Assembly (NCBI RefSeq): GCF_000597865.1
Contig: NZ_CP007453.1
Span: 744,001 to 808,000 of the forward strand
Reading direction: 5' to 3'
Source of the DNA: Peptoclostridium acidaminophilum DSM 3953
GTDB taxonomy: Bacteria > Bacillota > Clostridia > Peptostreptococcales > Peptostreptococcaceae
DNA: 64,000 nt
A model generated the notes under the pieces. The model saw only the letters and a list, made by a program, of their open reading frames with translations. It did not search any database and was not told the origin of the DNA. Of this stretch, positions 17,531-26,606 are shown piece by piece. Each line of letters opens with the position of its first letter. Within the stretch, counting starts at the first letter, position 1. The position numbers were made by a program, and so were the translations under genes.

Positions 17531-18370
17531 TATTATTTCTTTTGATTCATCATTTTTGAAGTTCACAGAGCTTATGTTCCTATTAACCTTAACTTTTATA
17601 ATTTCATAGGAATTGAATATATCACATATTTGATCATTGTATGAATGTGATATCAGAAATTTAACACCTTTTGCGTCAAGCCTGTCGCATATATTTTTGA
17701 GTCTTGCACAACCGTTGAAATCATAACATTTTTGCGATCTAAAATTATTTTCAGGTGCTATGTATATAAACGAATCTTTCGGTATGCTCTCTGCAAAGCT
17801 TTCAAATTTTCTGCTTATAAGCTTAACATCCTGTTCTTTTAAATACGCGCTTATTCCCTTTAGTATTATCTTGTTTGTAAACCGGGGATTTTTATAAGAT
17901 CCAAAAGGAACATCAAATTGTCCGCTTTCACTTTTTCTGAAAAAACCGTTAAAGCAGGTCTTGTTAAGGTATATGTTCCTTGCCGCATTTTCAACAGAGC
18001 TCATTCCGGCAGTATCCATATCTCTGAGCTCATAGTAGTATTCTTTTTCATTTTTATGTTTTTTGAGCTCTTCTATAAGAGCATTGACATCATCTCTTAT
18101 TACCCTGTATATGTTGTAGAGCTCTTCATCGCAAACATTTATCACCGATCTCTTATGCTGTATATCGAAAAGAAGCGCTCCTCCTCCCGTATATGGTTCC
18201 CAATAGCTTGAAAAGCTTTTGGGAACATGCTTTTTTATTTCTTCAATTATATGCTTTTCATATCTTATCCATTTGAATATTGGTGAAATATTTATTTTGT
18301 TTTCTCTCATAGTGCTAATTTTATCTTCTAAATTAAGGTTTTCATGCTCTAGTTCAAGTGCAAAACTCAT
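17501..18370 (-). CDS. D12-class (Dam-like) adenine methylase with lost catalytic motif
   Basis: About 289 residues with the D12-class N6-adenine methyltransferase layout. The N-terminal K-W region (SPIFKWIRYEK), the SAM-binding motif YTGGGALLFDI, the helical target-recognition region and the C-terminal LISHSYND ... VNRNISS block are all present. The catalytic DPPY tetrad is replaced: the strand FIYI is followed by APEN (about residue 203). The reading frame is uninterrupted there, so this is substitution and not a frameshift. The protein is probably catalytically dead or changed in function (inference). Start at 18370 has GGGGG 5' of it; a longer frame from 18499 would overlap the grdA terminator. 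Confidence 0.85.
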   Translation of the reverse strand: MSFALELEHENLNLEDKISTMRENKINISPIFKWIRYEKHIIEEIKKHVPKSFSSYWEPYTGGGALLFDIQHKRSVINVCDEELYNIYRVIRDDVNALIEELKKHKNEKEYYYELRDMDTAGMSSVENAARNIYLNKTCFNGFFRKSESGQFDVPFGSYKNPRFTNKIILKGISAYLKEQDVKLISRKFESFAESIPKDSFIYIAPENNFRSQKCYDFNGCARLKNICDRLDAKGVKFLISHSYNDQICDIFNSYEIIKVKVNRNISSVNFKNDESKEIIIKNYATNVT

Positions 18371-18442
18371 AGTTATCCCCCTTCCCAGCACACATTGCAC
18401 GTATTTCTGTGGCGCTAATGCAGTTTCGTCTCCCTTTGCTGC

Positions 18443-18483
18443 GCTTAAAACAAATAGGTGGTCCAAGAACCACCTATTTGTTT
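18443..18483 (-). terminator. Terminator of grdA
   Basis: Perfect 15-bp stem (18448-18462 with 18469-18483), 6-base loop, followed on the minus strand by TTAAG. Strong hairpin directly after grdA. Confidence 0.85.
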
Positions 18484-18513
18484 GCACATGCCTTTGCATG
18501 TTTTTGAAATTTA

Positions 18514-18990
18514 CTAGTCGTTGAACTGGCAGAACTGCTCTCTTATCGACTTCATTTCAGCTATTATCGAGTCAACATCAAGAACCATTTCCATCATTCC
18601 GATTTGCTCATCGTATACTGCTGCATCTACAGAATCCTTGAATTCTGGCTCAACCGCGTGAAATACTCTTAGTCCCAACTGGACTCCTGCTAGTGGTCCT
18701 GCGAATGTAGGGTCTCCTGCTGTAACAGTCTCTGCAGCTAGTCCTGCTGATTCAGCTTCTGCTGCACCAACAAGAACTATCATGTTCTCTGCACCGTACT
18801 GCTCAGTAAAGCTCTTAACCCTGTTCTGATTCTCTAGGTCCATTGCACCAGCAGCCGTTCAGACAAAGCATTCTGTAGCAGAGTATACTACTTCTGCTCC
18901 TGTGCCTTTCAGACATTCTGCCATGGCCGGACCTGGTATACCGTCTCTGTCACCGATGATGATGACTTTTTTGCCGTCAAACAAACTCAT
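18514..18990 (-). CDS. grdA: Selenoprotein A of glycine/sarcosine/betaine reductase (Sec at codon 44)
   Basis: 158 residues counting one in-frame UGA (18859-18861) as selenocysteine. The ATG at 18990, behind TAGGAGG, gives [17 protein letters not shown], then CFVU: Cys41 and Sec44 in the CXXU redox motif, the known position of Sec in this family. The shorter frame starting at 18843 is only the part after the UGA. GrdA takes the carboxymethyl group from protein B as a selenoether and passes it to protein C, giving acetyl phosphate. A small hairpin just after the UGA (TGC TGGT GCA) may belong to the SECIS. It lies downstream of creatinase, with a terminator between them and its own possible promoter. 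Confidence 0.97.
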
Positions 18991-19106
18991 TGGTTACCAT
19001 CCTCCTATAACAATTTGAAATCTATAATAAACCCGGACCTTTCGGCCAAGGGCCTATCCTATGAAGTAATAGAGTTTTTTTATTGTCTCGCCTCTTTTCA
19101 TAGATA

Positions 19107-19135
19107 ATGATATCACATTTCATCCATTTTATAAA
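19107..19135 (-). promoter_or_regulatory. Candidate sigma-70-type promoter of grdA
   Basis: Minus-strand TTTATA and TATCAT spaced 17 bp, about 120 bases before grdA, within the 282-bp gap after the creatinase terminator. Weak -35, so tentative; it would allow high grdA expression independent of the sigma-54 operon. Confidence 0.35.
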
Positions 19136-19224
19136 CCAGTTTATTTATTAATCGTGATTATTTTCGCTAAACTATTAACATTTTTTGCTCAAAGGTCTTC
19201 TCTTTTCATCTTCAAGAAATTTTT

Positions 19225-19262
19225 TTAAAAAATACATGCCAAGGAATATGTCTTCCTTGGCA
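19225..19262 (-). terminator. Terminator of the creatinase operon
   Basis: 10-bp stem TGCCAAGGAA/TTCCTTGGCA, 6-base loop, followed by ATGTATTTTTT on the minus strand, 11 bases after the creatinase stop. Confidence 0.85.
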
Positions 19263-19272
19263 CGATCCTACA

Positions 19273-20511
19273 TTACTTCTTAATTATGTTGTGTTCCGGT
19301 CCGAATGGGAAACCAGTGATATCTTCAACTTCACCATTTTCCTTAATAACTAGTATATCGTGCTCACGATAGCCCCCTGCTCCTGGCTGTCCTTCAGGTA
19401 TCATTATCATAGGTTCCATGGATATGACCATTCCAGGTTCCAGAACCGTCTCTATATCCTCGCGGAATTCAAGTCCTCCCTCACGGCCGTAGTAATGTGA
19501 AAGCACTCCGAAGGAATGGCCGTATCCAAATGTACGATTAGGAAGCAGATTGTGCTCTCTGAACATTTCGTTTAGCTCCTCGCATATGTCCTTGCATTTT
19601 ACCCCTGGCTTTATTAACTCCATACCGCGTTTGTGAACGTCCACGTTTATATTCCAGTATTCAAGTGATTTGTCATCAACCTCTTCGAAGAACATAGTTC
19701 TTTCAAGTGCCGTATAGTATCCTGCAATCATTGAGAATGAGTTGTGGCTCAGTATGTCCCCTTTTTGTATCTTTCTGGAAGTTGCCCAGTTATGCGCTCC
19801 GTCTGTGTTTATTCCCGACTGGAACCATATCCAGCTGTCTCTTAATTCAGCATGCGGATACAGCTTTGCTATCTCGCGTGTCATTGCCTGTGTTCCAGCA
19901 AGCGCAACCTCATACTCGGGAACTCCTGCAGCTATTGCTTCAACAACCGCATATCCTCCAACGTCGCATACTCTCGCCCCGTTTTTGATGTGCTCTATCT
20001 CTTCAGCCGATTTTATCATACGGAATTTCATCAAATCTTGTGCTACATCTACAAGTTCAAAGTCCGGGAACGCATCTTCTATCTGCTTTCTAAGGTCTAT
20101 ATTGACATGGTCAAACTCTATTCCAAGACGTCCCCTCTTTACTCCCGCATCATCAAGCACAGTCTTGACAGCATGCAGGTAGTTGTCTCTTCTCCAGTCT
20201 GTATACACTACGTTATCCTCGTAGCTTCTACGCCATGGCATTCCCGCATCTATGTTGGCACTTACTGTGACATGCTTGTCCTGAGTTACCACAAGTCCAT
20301 AGTTTCTTCCAAATGCAGTGTATAAAAAGTCACTGTAGTAGTTTATATTGTGGTATGAAGTGAATAGTACTGCATCGATAGACTTCTCTCCCATGTACTT
20401 GCGAAGCTTTGAATTACGCCTTCCCATTTCTTCCCTTGAAAATGTAGGCTTTACCTTTTCCCCGTTTCTTATGATCTTTATTCTTTCAAGATCGCTCATT
20501 TGTTTTACCAT
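19273..20511 (-). CDS. Creatinase (creatine amidinohydrolase), M24 fold
   Basis: 412 residues, the usual size for creatinase (EC 3.5.3.3), which splits creatine into sarcosine and urea. Matches that I recognise from Pseudomonas creatinase include FTSYHNINYYSDFLY near residue 50, TWFQSGINTDGAHN-type sequence (here WFQSGINTDGAHN) with the catalytic His, AGYYTALERTMFF, RTFGYGHSFGVLSHYYGREG, and EPMIMIPEGQPGAGGYREHD. It has the pita-bread fold but lacks the metal ligands of M24 aminopeptidases. GGGAGGAGAG precedes the ATG. It lies 47 bases downstream of the BCCT transporter and directly supplies substrate for sarcosine reductase. Confidence 0.95.
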   Translation of the reverse strand: MVKQMSDLERIKIIRNGEKVKPTFSREEMGRRNSKLRKYMGEKSIDAVLFTSYHNINYYSDFLYTAFGRNYGLVVTQDKHVTVSANIDAGMPWRRSYEDNVVYTDWRRDNYLHAVKTVLDDAGVKRGRLGIEFDHVNIDLRKQIEDAFPDFELVDVAQDLMKFRMIKSAEEIEHIKNGARVCDVGGYAVVEAIAAGVPEYEVALAGTQAMTREIAKLYPHAELRDSWIWFQSGINTDGAHNWATSRKIQKGDILSHNSFSMIAGYYTALERTMFFEEVDDKSLEYWNINVDVHKRGMELIKPGVKCKDICEELNEMFREHNLLPNRTFGYGHSFGVLSHYYGREGGLEFREDIETVLEPGMVISMEPMIMIPEGQPGAGGYREHDILVIKENGEVEDITGFPFGPEHNIIKK

Positions 20512-20558
20512 TCTTACTCTCCTCCCGGTTTTATATTTTTGTCAATAACTTTAATTTA

Positions 20559-22109
20559 TTAGTTCGCTTCCTTTTGGGGAGCGTCGAACTCCATGTAATT
20601 GCTTTCAGAACTCTCTTTGAGATCAGCCTTGAAAAATTTTACACAGGCAAATGACATAAATACCATAACAATCATAAAAGGCAAAGTTGAAACAATAGGC
20701 GCGTTTTGAAGTGCCTCAAGGCCTCCCGCAAGCAGCATCACGGAAGCTATTGCTCCCATTATTACTCCCCAAAAACCTTTCAATCCGTTTCCGGGATTCA
20801 GATCTCCGCCCGAGGTGAACATTCCCATTACAAATGTCGCAGAATTCGCCGACGTTATAAAGAATGTACTTATTAAGACTACAGCTGCAGAGCTCATCAA
20901 TGAAGCTAGCGGAAACTGTCCAAGAAAAACAAATAGCGCTGTTGTTACATCCTTGTCTACTATGGAACCAATATCGGTGCCGTTTATCTGCAGGTGTATG
21001 GCAGTGCCGCCAAAAGTGGCCATCCAAATAAAACTTAATACAGTAGGTGCTATTAGAACTCCCAGAACAAACTCCCTAACGGTACGTCCTTTTGAAATCC
21101 TGGCAACAAAGCCTCCCACCGGCGGCGCCCAAGCAATCCACCAGCACCAGTAAAATATAGTCCATTTCGAAAGCCAGCCGGGCGCCTTTCCGTAAGGGTC
21201 TGTAAAGAAGCTCATTTGCAATATGTTCTGAGCATACAGACCCAGCGTATCTGTCAGAACATCCAATATGAATCTGGTCGGTCCGACAAGAAATACAAAT
21301 GCCAATATTGCAAATACAAGTACCAGGTTCAAGTTGCTAAAAAATTTTATTCCCTTTTCAATCCCTGTAATAGCTGTAAACGTATAGAAGGAAGTGATTA
21401 CGGCTATTATTATAAGCGCGGAGCCTATGCTTTTGGGGATTCCAAACACCTCGTTAAGCCCTGCGTTCATTTGAAGAGCCCCCATTCCAAGAGATACAGC
21501 AACTCCAAACACAGTGGCAAACCCAGCCATTATGTCTACAGCTTTGCCTATCGGGCCCTTCGCTCCCTTTTCACCTATTAAAGGCACAAGTGTCGAACTG
21601 CACATCGCAGGCATGCCTTTTCTAAACTGGCAGTAGGCAAGCGCCATTCCTATTACTGCGAATATTCCCCACGGATGCAATCCCCAATGGTAGAATACTA
21701 TCTGCATGGCATCTGCAGCCGCATCAGCAGTGCCGCCTGAACCGCCCATTTGAGGATTAGTGAAGTGCTTCAGCGGCTCGGCTATACACCAGAAAATCAA
21801 ACTTATCCCCATTCCTGAACTGAACAGCATTGCAAACCATGACACCGTACTAAATTCAGGAACGTCATCATCCTTGCCAAGCTTTATATTTCCATACTTG
21901 CTAAAAGCTATGAAAATCGAAAAAACCAAGAAGAAAGTAACAACAAGAATATAAAGCCATCCCAGATTCGTAGTCAGCAATTTCACAATTGCAGCAAAAG
22001 TATTTCCTGCACTGCCTGGAGATATCGCCCCCCATGCTACTATAGCCAATGATAGTATTGTGGAGACCCAGAATACCGGTTTATCTATCTTGCCAAAAAA
22101 GTTGCCCAT
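20559..22109 (-). CDS. BCCT-family transporter (creatine/sarcosine/betaine uptake)
   Basis: 516 residues with about 12 membrane helices. Family signatures are the glycine-rich unwound helix FSSGMGISLIFWCIAEPL and the tryptophan-rich substrate segment FYWCWWIAWAPPVGGFVARIS followed by KGRTVREF. BCCT carriers take up quaternary or methylated amines such as betaine, choline or carnitine, by sodium or proton symport or by exchange. Position between the grdF-like gene and creatinase points to creatine, sarcosine or betaine as substrate (inference). CAGGAGG precedes the ATG. Confidence 0.93.
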   Translation of the reverse strand: MGNFFGKIDKPVFWVSTILSLAIVAWGAISPGSAGNTFAAIVKLLTTNLGWLYILVVTFFLVFSIFIAFSKYGNIKLGKDDDVPEFSTVSWFAMLFSSGMGISLIFWCIAEPLKHFTNPQMGGSGGTADAAADAMQIVFYHWGLHPWGIFAVIGMALAYCQFRKGMPAMCSSTLVPLIGEKGAKGPIGKAVDIMAGFATVFGVAVSLGMGALQMNAGLNEVFGIPKSIGSALIIIAVITSFYTFTAITGIEKGIKFFSNLNLVLVFAILAFVFLVGPTRFILDVLTDTLGLYAQNILQMSFFTDPYGKAPGWLSKWTIFYWCWWIAWAPPVGGFVARISKGRTVREFVLGVLIAPTVLSFIWMATFGGTAIHLQINGTDIGSIVDKDVTTALFVFLGQFPLASLMSSAAVVLISTFFITSANSATFVMGMFTSGGDLNPGNGLKGFWGVIMGAIASVMLLAGGLEALQNAPIVSTLPFMIVMVFMSFACVKFFKADLKESSESNYMEFDAPQKEAN

Positions 22110-22184
22110 AGCAATCCTCCTGAGAATTATTTTCTTGCAGGAAACAGTTCATAAACTATTGCTATATACGCTTATATTGTGATT

Positions 22185-23495
22185 TTAATCTTCAAATACA
22201 GTTTGCTCTTCCACTTCTGTTTGAAGCGCTCTTAAGGCTTTTTCAACAAGCGCTCTTCGTATCTTTTTATCTCCATCAGGCCCTAGATTTGGATTGCCAA
22301 GCGGATATGGGATTCCGACAGCAGGGACAATCCTGTTGGCTCCTATTGTAAGGGATATTGGTACCACGGTAGCAACATGAACCACCGGAATTCCAACTCT
22401 TTCAATTTCTTTTACCATCGTTGCGCCGCAACGTGTGCATGTGCCTCAGGTGGATGTCAGGATAACTGCTCCTACTCCATCCTCCAGCAATTTCTTTGAA
22501 AAATCTTTTCCGAAACCTTTGGCATTTCCTACGGAAGTGCCTGTTCCCGTGGTGCTTATGAAATAATCTGCGAGCTCTCCTATTGTTCCCTCTTTTTCCA
22601 TTTCCCTCATTACATCAAGAGGCACTACAAGATTGGGGTTCTCTGTGACAAACGCTCGGTCATACCCGCCGTGTATAGTCATGAATCTGGCCGCTCCCAG
22701 CGAATCCATGGCTGAAATATCATATATGCCGTACTTTGTGGCACTTGACGATTCAATCCTGTCAGGATTTCCTTGCGGAACAATTCCGCCTGAAGTGACA
22801 ATGGCTATCTTGACCTTTGATATATCCTTTACTGCCGGATTCGGAGGTACGCGGTCAAACACCGGCATTGGGTATTCTGTGATGAACTCCTCGCCCTTCA
22901 TCTTTTTTACAAGCATATCAATGCCTCTTTCTGAAGCTCTCTTTTCATTGAAATAGTTGACTCTTATTCCCCTGACATGATAACCTTCTTCTTGCGGAGA
23001 CCCTATTTCCTCACCCTTTGCAAGCTTAAGCCCGAGCCTTGCAAGCTTTGGAACAGCATTTCTCATGTCAGCCGCTGAAATTTCAGTTTCAATTATGTGT
23101 ATGTCCTTTTTATACATGTCTGTGCCCGGGTTCTCCTTGTACATGGCGCTTACTACAGGAATTCCCAGCTCATCCTCCACGGCCTTTGCAATAGATCCAC
23201 AAGCAACTCCGTATCTTCCGGCATTGAATGCCGGCCCTGCAACAAATAGATCGGGATTATATTTTTTTATCATTTCAAGTATTTTTGCCTTTGCATCTTC
23301 CATGTTCTCACCGTAGTATGTGTCGCCGCAGACCACTGTGGCCACAACCTCAGCCTCTCCATTGAATGCAGCATTAAGGGCCATTCCTGGTCCCACAGCC
23401 TCTTCTCTCACATCTGGAGGTATGTCCGCCTTTTCTTCTCCCCCTACTCCAGCGAAAAAGTTGTTTATATAATGAACTACCTTTAGTTTTCTCAT
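22185..23495 (-). CDS. grdF: Selenoprotein B large subunit, probably sarcosine reductase GrdF (Sec at codon 350)
   Basis: 436 residues when the in-frame UGA at 22446-22448 is read as selenocysteine (codon 350). The motif around it is STUGTCTRCGAT; Sec350 is the known site in GrdB-type proteins. Two apparently separate frames (22446-23495 and 22185-22418) are one gene. Protein B binds the substrate amine through the pyruvoyl partner and forms a Se-carboxymethyl intermediate. GrdB (glycine), GrdF (sarcosine) and GrdH (betaine) are paralogs; I choose GrdF because creatinase makes sarcosine in the same operon. GAGGGGTG precedes the ATG; it lies 15 bases after grdG. Confidence 0.93.
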
Positions 23496-23510
23496 GATTT
23501 CTCACCCCTC

Positions 23511-24797
23511 TTAATAAGTTCTGGCTGCCAGTTTGTTGTATCCATTTGCAATTGTCGAGGCTATCACTATTTGAAGCTCCGCCTCAATGCTTCCGTCAGG
23601 CCTCAAGCTTCCCTCGTATCCGCCTATCATAGTTTCAATGTAGTCTAAAGTTCCTATTATCTTGTCCATAGGAGGAAATTCTATTATCAAATTACCCTGA
23701 CCGCATGATACAAGCGCATCCGCCTCAGTAACAGCATCTGCAAGCGACTGGGACTTTCCATCTCTGCCCGGGAATTCGTCAGTTATAAGTACAACACTAG
23801 CTCCTGCATCCGTAGCTTTTTTGCAGTTCATCATAAGGTCAGTATCAGGGTTTCCATAGCCTTCTTCAGTGATCAGGACACCATCAAGGCCCAGGAATTC
23901 TACGAATTTCCCAACCATGTCCGAAGATCTTTCCTTGTCTGCCAAGAATACATTCTCATTAGTCAAGATAACGCCTATGAAGTTGATGTCCTTTCCATGT
24001 CTCTTATAGAGGTCCTCTATGACCGGATTGTTCAAATGGTGGAATGTCGTAACCTTGTCGCATGGAGCAACGCAGTTTCCGCTTGTAATTGCCCCGTCCA
24101 TTATTTCGGTTGGGTACATGAATGTAGGAACCATTTGCTTTGCGTCCACTCCGTAATAGTAAGTATCATGAAGCAATCCCTGCGACTGGAGCATATGGAT
24201 GTAACCCACCTTTGGAAGATCTGGATATTGTGCCACTTGCTCCAGAAGCGGCTTAGTTTCATATACGACAACCTCATCAGGCTCAACATGTCTTCCCGCT
24301 TCTCCTACAAATGTTCCTATTTTGAGTCCTGCCATTCTAGCCGCCTCTTCATACGCATGTGTCTCAAGACCTTCCTTAGGCTCGATTACTACGCACACGT
24401 TGAATGTTTCGGAAAAAGGCGTGTACTTGGCTGCCGGGCCTGACATATCTATTATTCCTTCCTGGAATCCCACTATGCTTCCACAAGTCAGCACCGTTGC
24501 CCCAACAAGAGCATGAGTCCTTCCCGAACCAACTGTTTTCACCTTGCTTATCATCCCCGGGAACATGCCTCCCGACCCATCCACCTTGACTCTGGGCTCG
24601 ATTACATCCTTTACAGGAGCTATCCTTACAGATTCTCCCGGCCTTGCGAGTTCTATATTCACACTCAGTATGCGGTCATCTTTCATTGCAATGTCGACTA
24701 GCTCTTTCTTATTTACATAAAGCGTTCCATTCTCAACCTTTGTTTTTTCGCCAAACTGAACATCAGTTATTTTTATTTTTCCAAGTTCCAAACGCAA
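23511..24797 (-). CDS. grdG: Protein B proprotein (GrdE/GrdG/GrdI family), probably sarcosine-specific GrdG
   Basis: 428 residues. This proprotein is cleaved before a Cys that becomes the pyruvoyl group used to bind the substrate amino group. The cleavage motif SGNCVAPCDK is present, and with the TTG start at 24797 its Cys is residue 242, the position reported for GrdE. That supports the TTG start, which has GAGGAGGTG six bases upstream; the longer frame from 24842 includes the ribosome site. First gene of the operon, about 100 bases downstream of a sigma-54-type promoter. Sarcosine specificity is inferred from creatinase. Confidence 0.93.
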   Translation of the reverse strand: MRLELGKIKITDVQFGEKTKVENGTLYVNKKELVDIAMKDDRILSVNIELARPGESVRIAPVKDVIEPRVKVDGSGGMFPGMISKVKTVGSGRTHALVGATVLTCGSIVGFQEGIIDMSGPAAKYTPFSETFNVCVVIEPKEGLETHAYEEAARMAGLKIGTFVGEAGRHVEPDEVVVYETKPLLEQVAQYPDLPKVGYIHMLQSQGLLHDTYYYGVDAKQMVPTFMYPTEIMDGAITSGNCVAPCDKVTTFHHLNNPVIEDLYKRHGKDINFIGVILTNENVFLADKERSSDMVGKFVEFLGLDGVLITEEGYGNPDTDLMMNCKKATDAGASVVLITDEFPGRDGKSQSLADAVTEADALVSCGQGNLIIEFPPMDKIIGTLDYIETMIGGYEGSLRPDGSIEAELQIVIASTIANGYNKLAARTY

Positions 24798-24937
24798 AAC
24801 GCACACCTCCTCGTATTTTAAAGCCTTTCTTGTATGTTCCAAATATTTTCCCCTGAAATTGATTTAATTGCATTTCTGCTATAGATTCACCTCCTCGCCC
24901 TTGCCAACATTTTGTTATCTGTTTAACATGTATATAA

Positions 24938-24952
24938 GCAATTCTTATGCCA
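24938..24952 (-). promoter_or_regulatory. Sigma-54 (-24/-12) promoter of the grdG operon
   Basis: Minus strand reads TGGCATAAGAATTGC: GG and GC elements with the required 10-bp spacing, matching the consensus TGGCAC-N5-TTGC at all but one position. It lies 141 bases before the grdG start and next to a sigma-54 activator gene. Confidence 0.8.
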
Positions 24953-25048
24953 AGAAATCGTTTTCATTCAAAAAAATTATATTTGTTGATTTTGCAGGAT
25001 TTCGAGCCCGCCCTATCCTCTTTTTCCTTTTCCACATCGGAAATATTT

Positions 25049-25094
25049 TGCCTGCTGGGAAATAAATTTCATAGCCGGTAGGCAATTTATTTCC
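25049..25094. promoter_or_regulatory. Interlocked inverted repeats, candidate enhancer (UAS) for the sigma-54 activator
   Basis: Arms GGAAATAAATT (25058-25068) and AATTTATTTCC (25084-25094) are perfect complements; a second pair TTGCCT/AGGCAA is interleaved. Located 97-156 bases upstream of the -24/-12 promoter, a normal enhancer distance. Confidence 0.55.
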
Positions 25095-25152
25095 ACGTGC
25101 TATCAAAATAAACGCCTCATCATTGCTTGAGTTTTAACATGTTGCCTTGCTT

Positions 25153-25196
25153 GCAAAAAAAAGAGACGCTCATCTTTCTTAAGATGAGCGTCTCTT
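25153..25196 (-). terminator. Terminator of the two-component operon
   Basis: Perfect 16-bp stem (25161-25176 with 25181-25196), 4-base loop, followed by a T-run on the minus strand. Confidence 0.92.
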
Positions 25197-25243
25197 AGCT
25201 AGGAAATCCTTTTCACAATTCTTTTGAATGTTATATTTATCGA

Positions 25244-26602
25244 CTATTTAAGGCCATATTCTCCAATTTTGTTAAACAGCTGCCTTCTGCTGATTTCCAA
25301 TTTTCTAGCGGCTTCTGAAATGTTGTCTTCGCATATTTCAAGTACCTTTTTAATGTATTTCGTCTCCAAATCTCTCCTTACGTCCCTGAGAGGCCTTACA
25401 TTCTCCATATGTTCTTCCTCGTCCTCAAAGTCATGATGCAATTCCGGCAAATACCTTTTCATTATTACCCCGTCTTCCGATAAAACGACTAGCCTCTCTA
25501 TTATATTTTTAAGTTCCCTTATATTGCCCGGATACCCATACGAAATCAAGAAGTCCATGACTCCGTCTTCAATGCGGGATATTTTCTGGTTGAACTTGGT
25601 GCTTGATTTTTCCAGGAAGAAATCAAGCAGCAAAGGAAGATCTTCCCTCCTTTTCCTAAGCGGCGGAATTTCTATGCTGATTGTGCTTATCCTGTAAAAG
25701 AAGTCTTCCCTGAAGGTCCCCTTTAAAATCTCCTTTTGCAGATTTTTATTAGTTGCGCAAATCAGTCTGAAATCCACATCAATAAGGCGATTGCTGCCTA
25801 TCTTCTCTATTATCTTCGTTTCAATGGCGCGAAGAAGCTTTACCTGGGTACCCAATGATATCTCTCCAAGCTCGTCCAAAAATAGAGTCCCGCCATGGGC
25901 TGCCTCAAATCTGCCTTTTCTTTGATCCACTGCGCCGGTGAAGGAACCTTTTTCATGGCCGAAAAGCTCAGATTCAAGCAGTCCGTCTGAAAAAGCCTGG
26001 CAGTTAACGGGGACAAACGTCTTATCTCTTCTTTGACTGCAATTGTGAATATATCTTGAGAAAACTTCTTTACCGACTCCAGACTCCCCAAGCAGCAAAA
26101 TGTTTATATCACTTTGCGCCGCCTTTTTCGCGATCTGAAGTACCCTGTTAAATTCTTTATTTTTTGTTCGAAGCATGAAGTTTGAGTCTGATTCCACATC
26201 TATTTCTTGCTCATATTGCTGCACTGAATTTTCAGCCACTTTCTTTATCTCCTTCAAAAGCTCCTCAGGATCATGGCCTTTCACGAAATATGTAAAAGCT
26301 CCCTTTTGCATAGCTAAGACTGCATTCCCTATTGTCCCGTAACCTGTTATTATGATCACTTCCAGCTTGTCGTGCTTTTCCTTTATTTTCTCCAGGAGTT
26401 CAATTCCGTCCATACCTTCCATTATAAGGTCGGTAATTACAAGCTGAAAACTGCCATTCTTAAGCTTCTCCAAAGCCTCCATTCCACTTGCTGCCGTTTC
26501 TGCTGCATATCCATTGTCTTCAACAATCATCTGAAGTACTTCTCTGTGCTCTAGCTCGTCATCTACAATCAGTATTTTGAATGAAATGTCCTTTGGCTTC
26601 AT
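25244..26602 (-). CDS. NtrC-family response regulator, sigma-54 activator
   Basis: 452 residues. Receiver domain with the phosphorylatable Asp58 (VITDLIMEGMDG), AAA+ domain with Walker A GESGVGKE, the sigma-54-contacting GSFTGA loop and Walker B GGTLFLDELGE, and a C-terminal Fis-type helix-turn-helix (SEAARKLEISRRQLFNKIGEYG). Activators of this type bind enhancer DNA and open sigma-54 promoters on phosphorylation. It is 4 bases downstream of its kinase gene and immediately upstream of the creatine/sarcosine operon, whose promoter is of the -24/-12 type. GGGGAG precedes the ATG. Confidence 0.95.
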   Translation of the reverse strand: MKPKDISFKILIVDDELEHREVLQMIVEDNGYAAETAASGMEALEKLKNGSFQLVITDLIMEGMDGIELLEKIKEKHDKLEVIIITGYGTIGNAVLAMQKGAFTYFVKGHDPEELLKEIKKVAENSVQQYEQEIDVESDSNFMLRTKNKEFNRVLQIAKKAAQSDINILLLGESGVGKEVFSRYIHNCSQRRDKTFVPVNCQAFSDGLLESELFGHEKGSFTGAVDQRKGRFEAAHGGTLFLDELGEISLGTQVKLLRAIETKIIEKIGSNRLIDVDFRLICATNKNLQKEILKGTFREDFFYRISTISIEIPPLRKRREDLPLLLDFFLEKSSTKFNQKISRIEDGVMDFLISYGYPGNIRELKNIIERLVVLSEDGVIMKRYLPELHHDFEDEEEHMENVRPLRDVRRDLETKYIKKVLEICEDNISEAARKLEISRRQLFNKIGEYGLK

Positions 26603-26606
26603 ATTA

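Noticed and set aside
17750-17775. Frameshift explaining loss of DPPY in the Dam-like protein
   Set aside because: Both flanks stay in one conserved frame with no offset, so the change is a substitution.
18859-18861. In-frame UGA giving a 109-residue truncated GrdA
   Set aside because: Upstream codons encode the full conserved N-terminus with CXXU motif and a ribosome site at 18990.
22446-22448. In-frame UGA seeming to break the protein B gene into two genes
   Set aside because: The sequence resumes at once in the same frame with conserved GTCTRCGAT at the family's known selenocysteine position, so it is a recoded codon and not a mutation.
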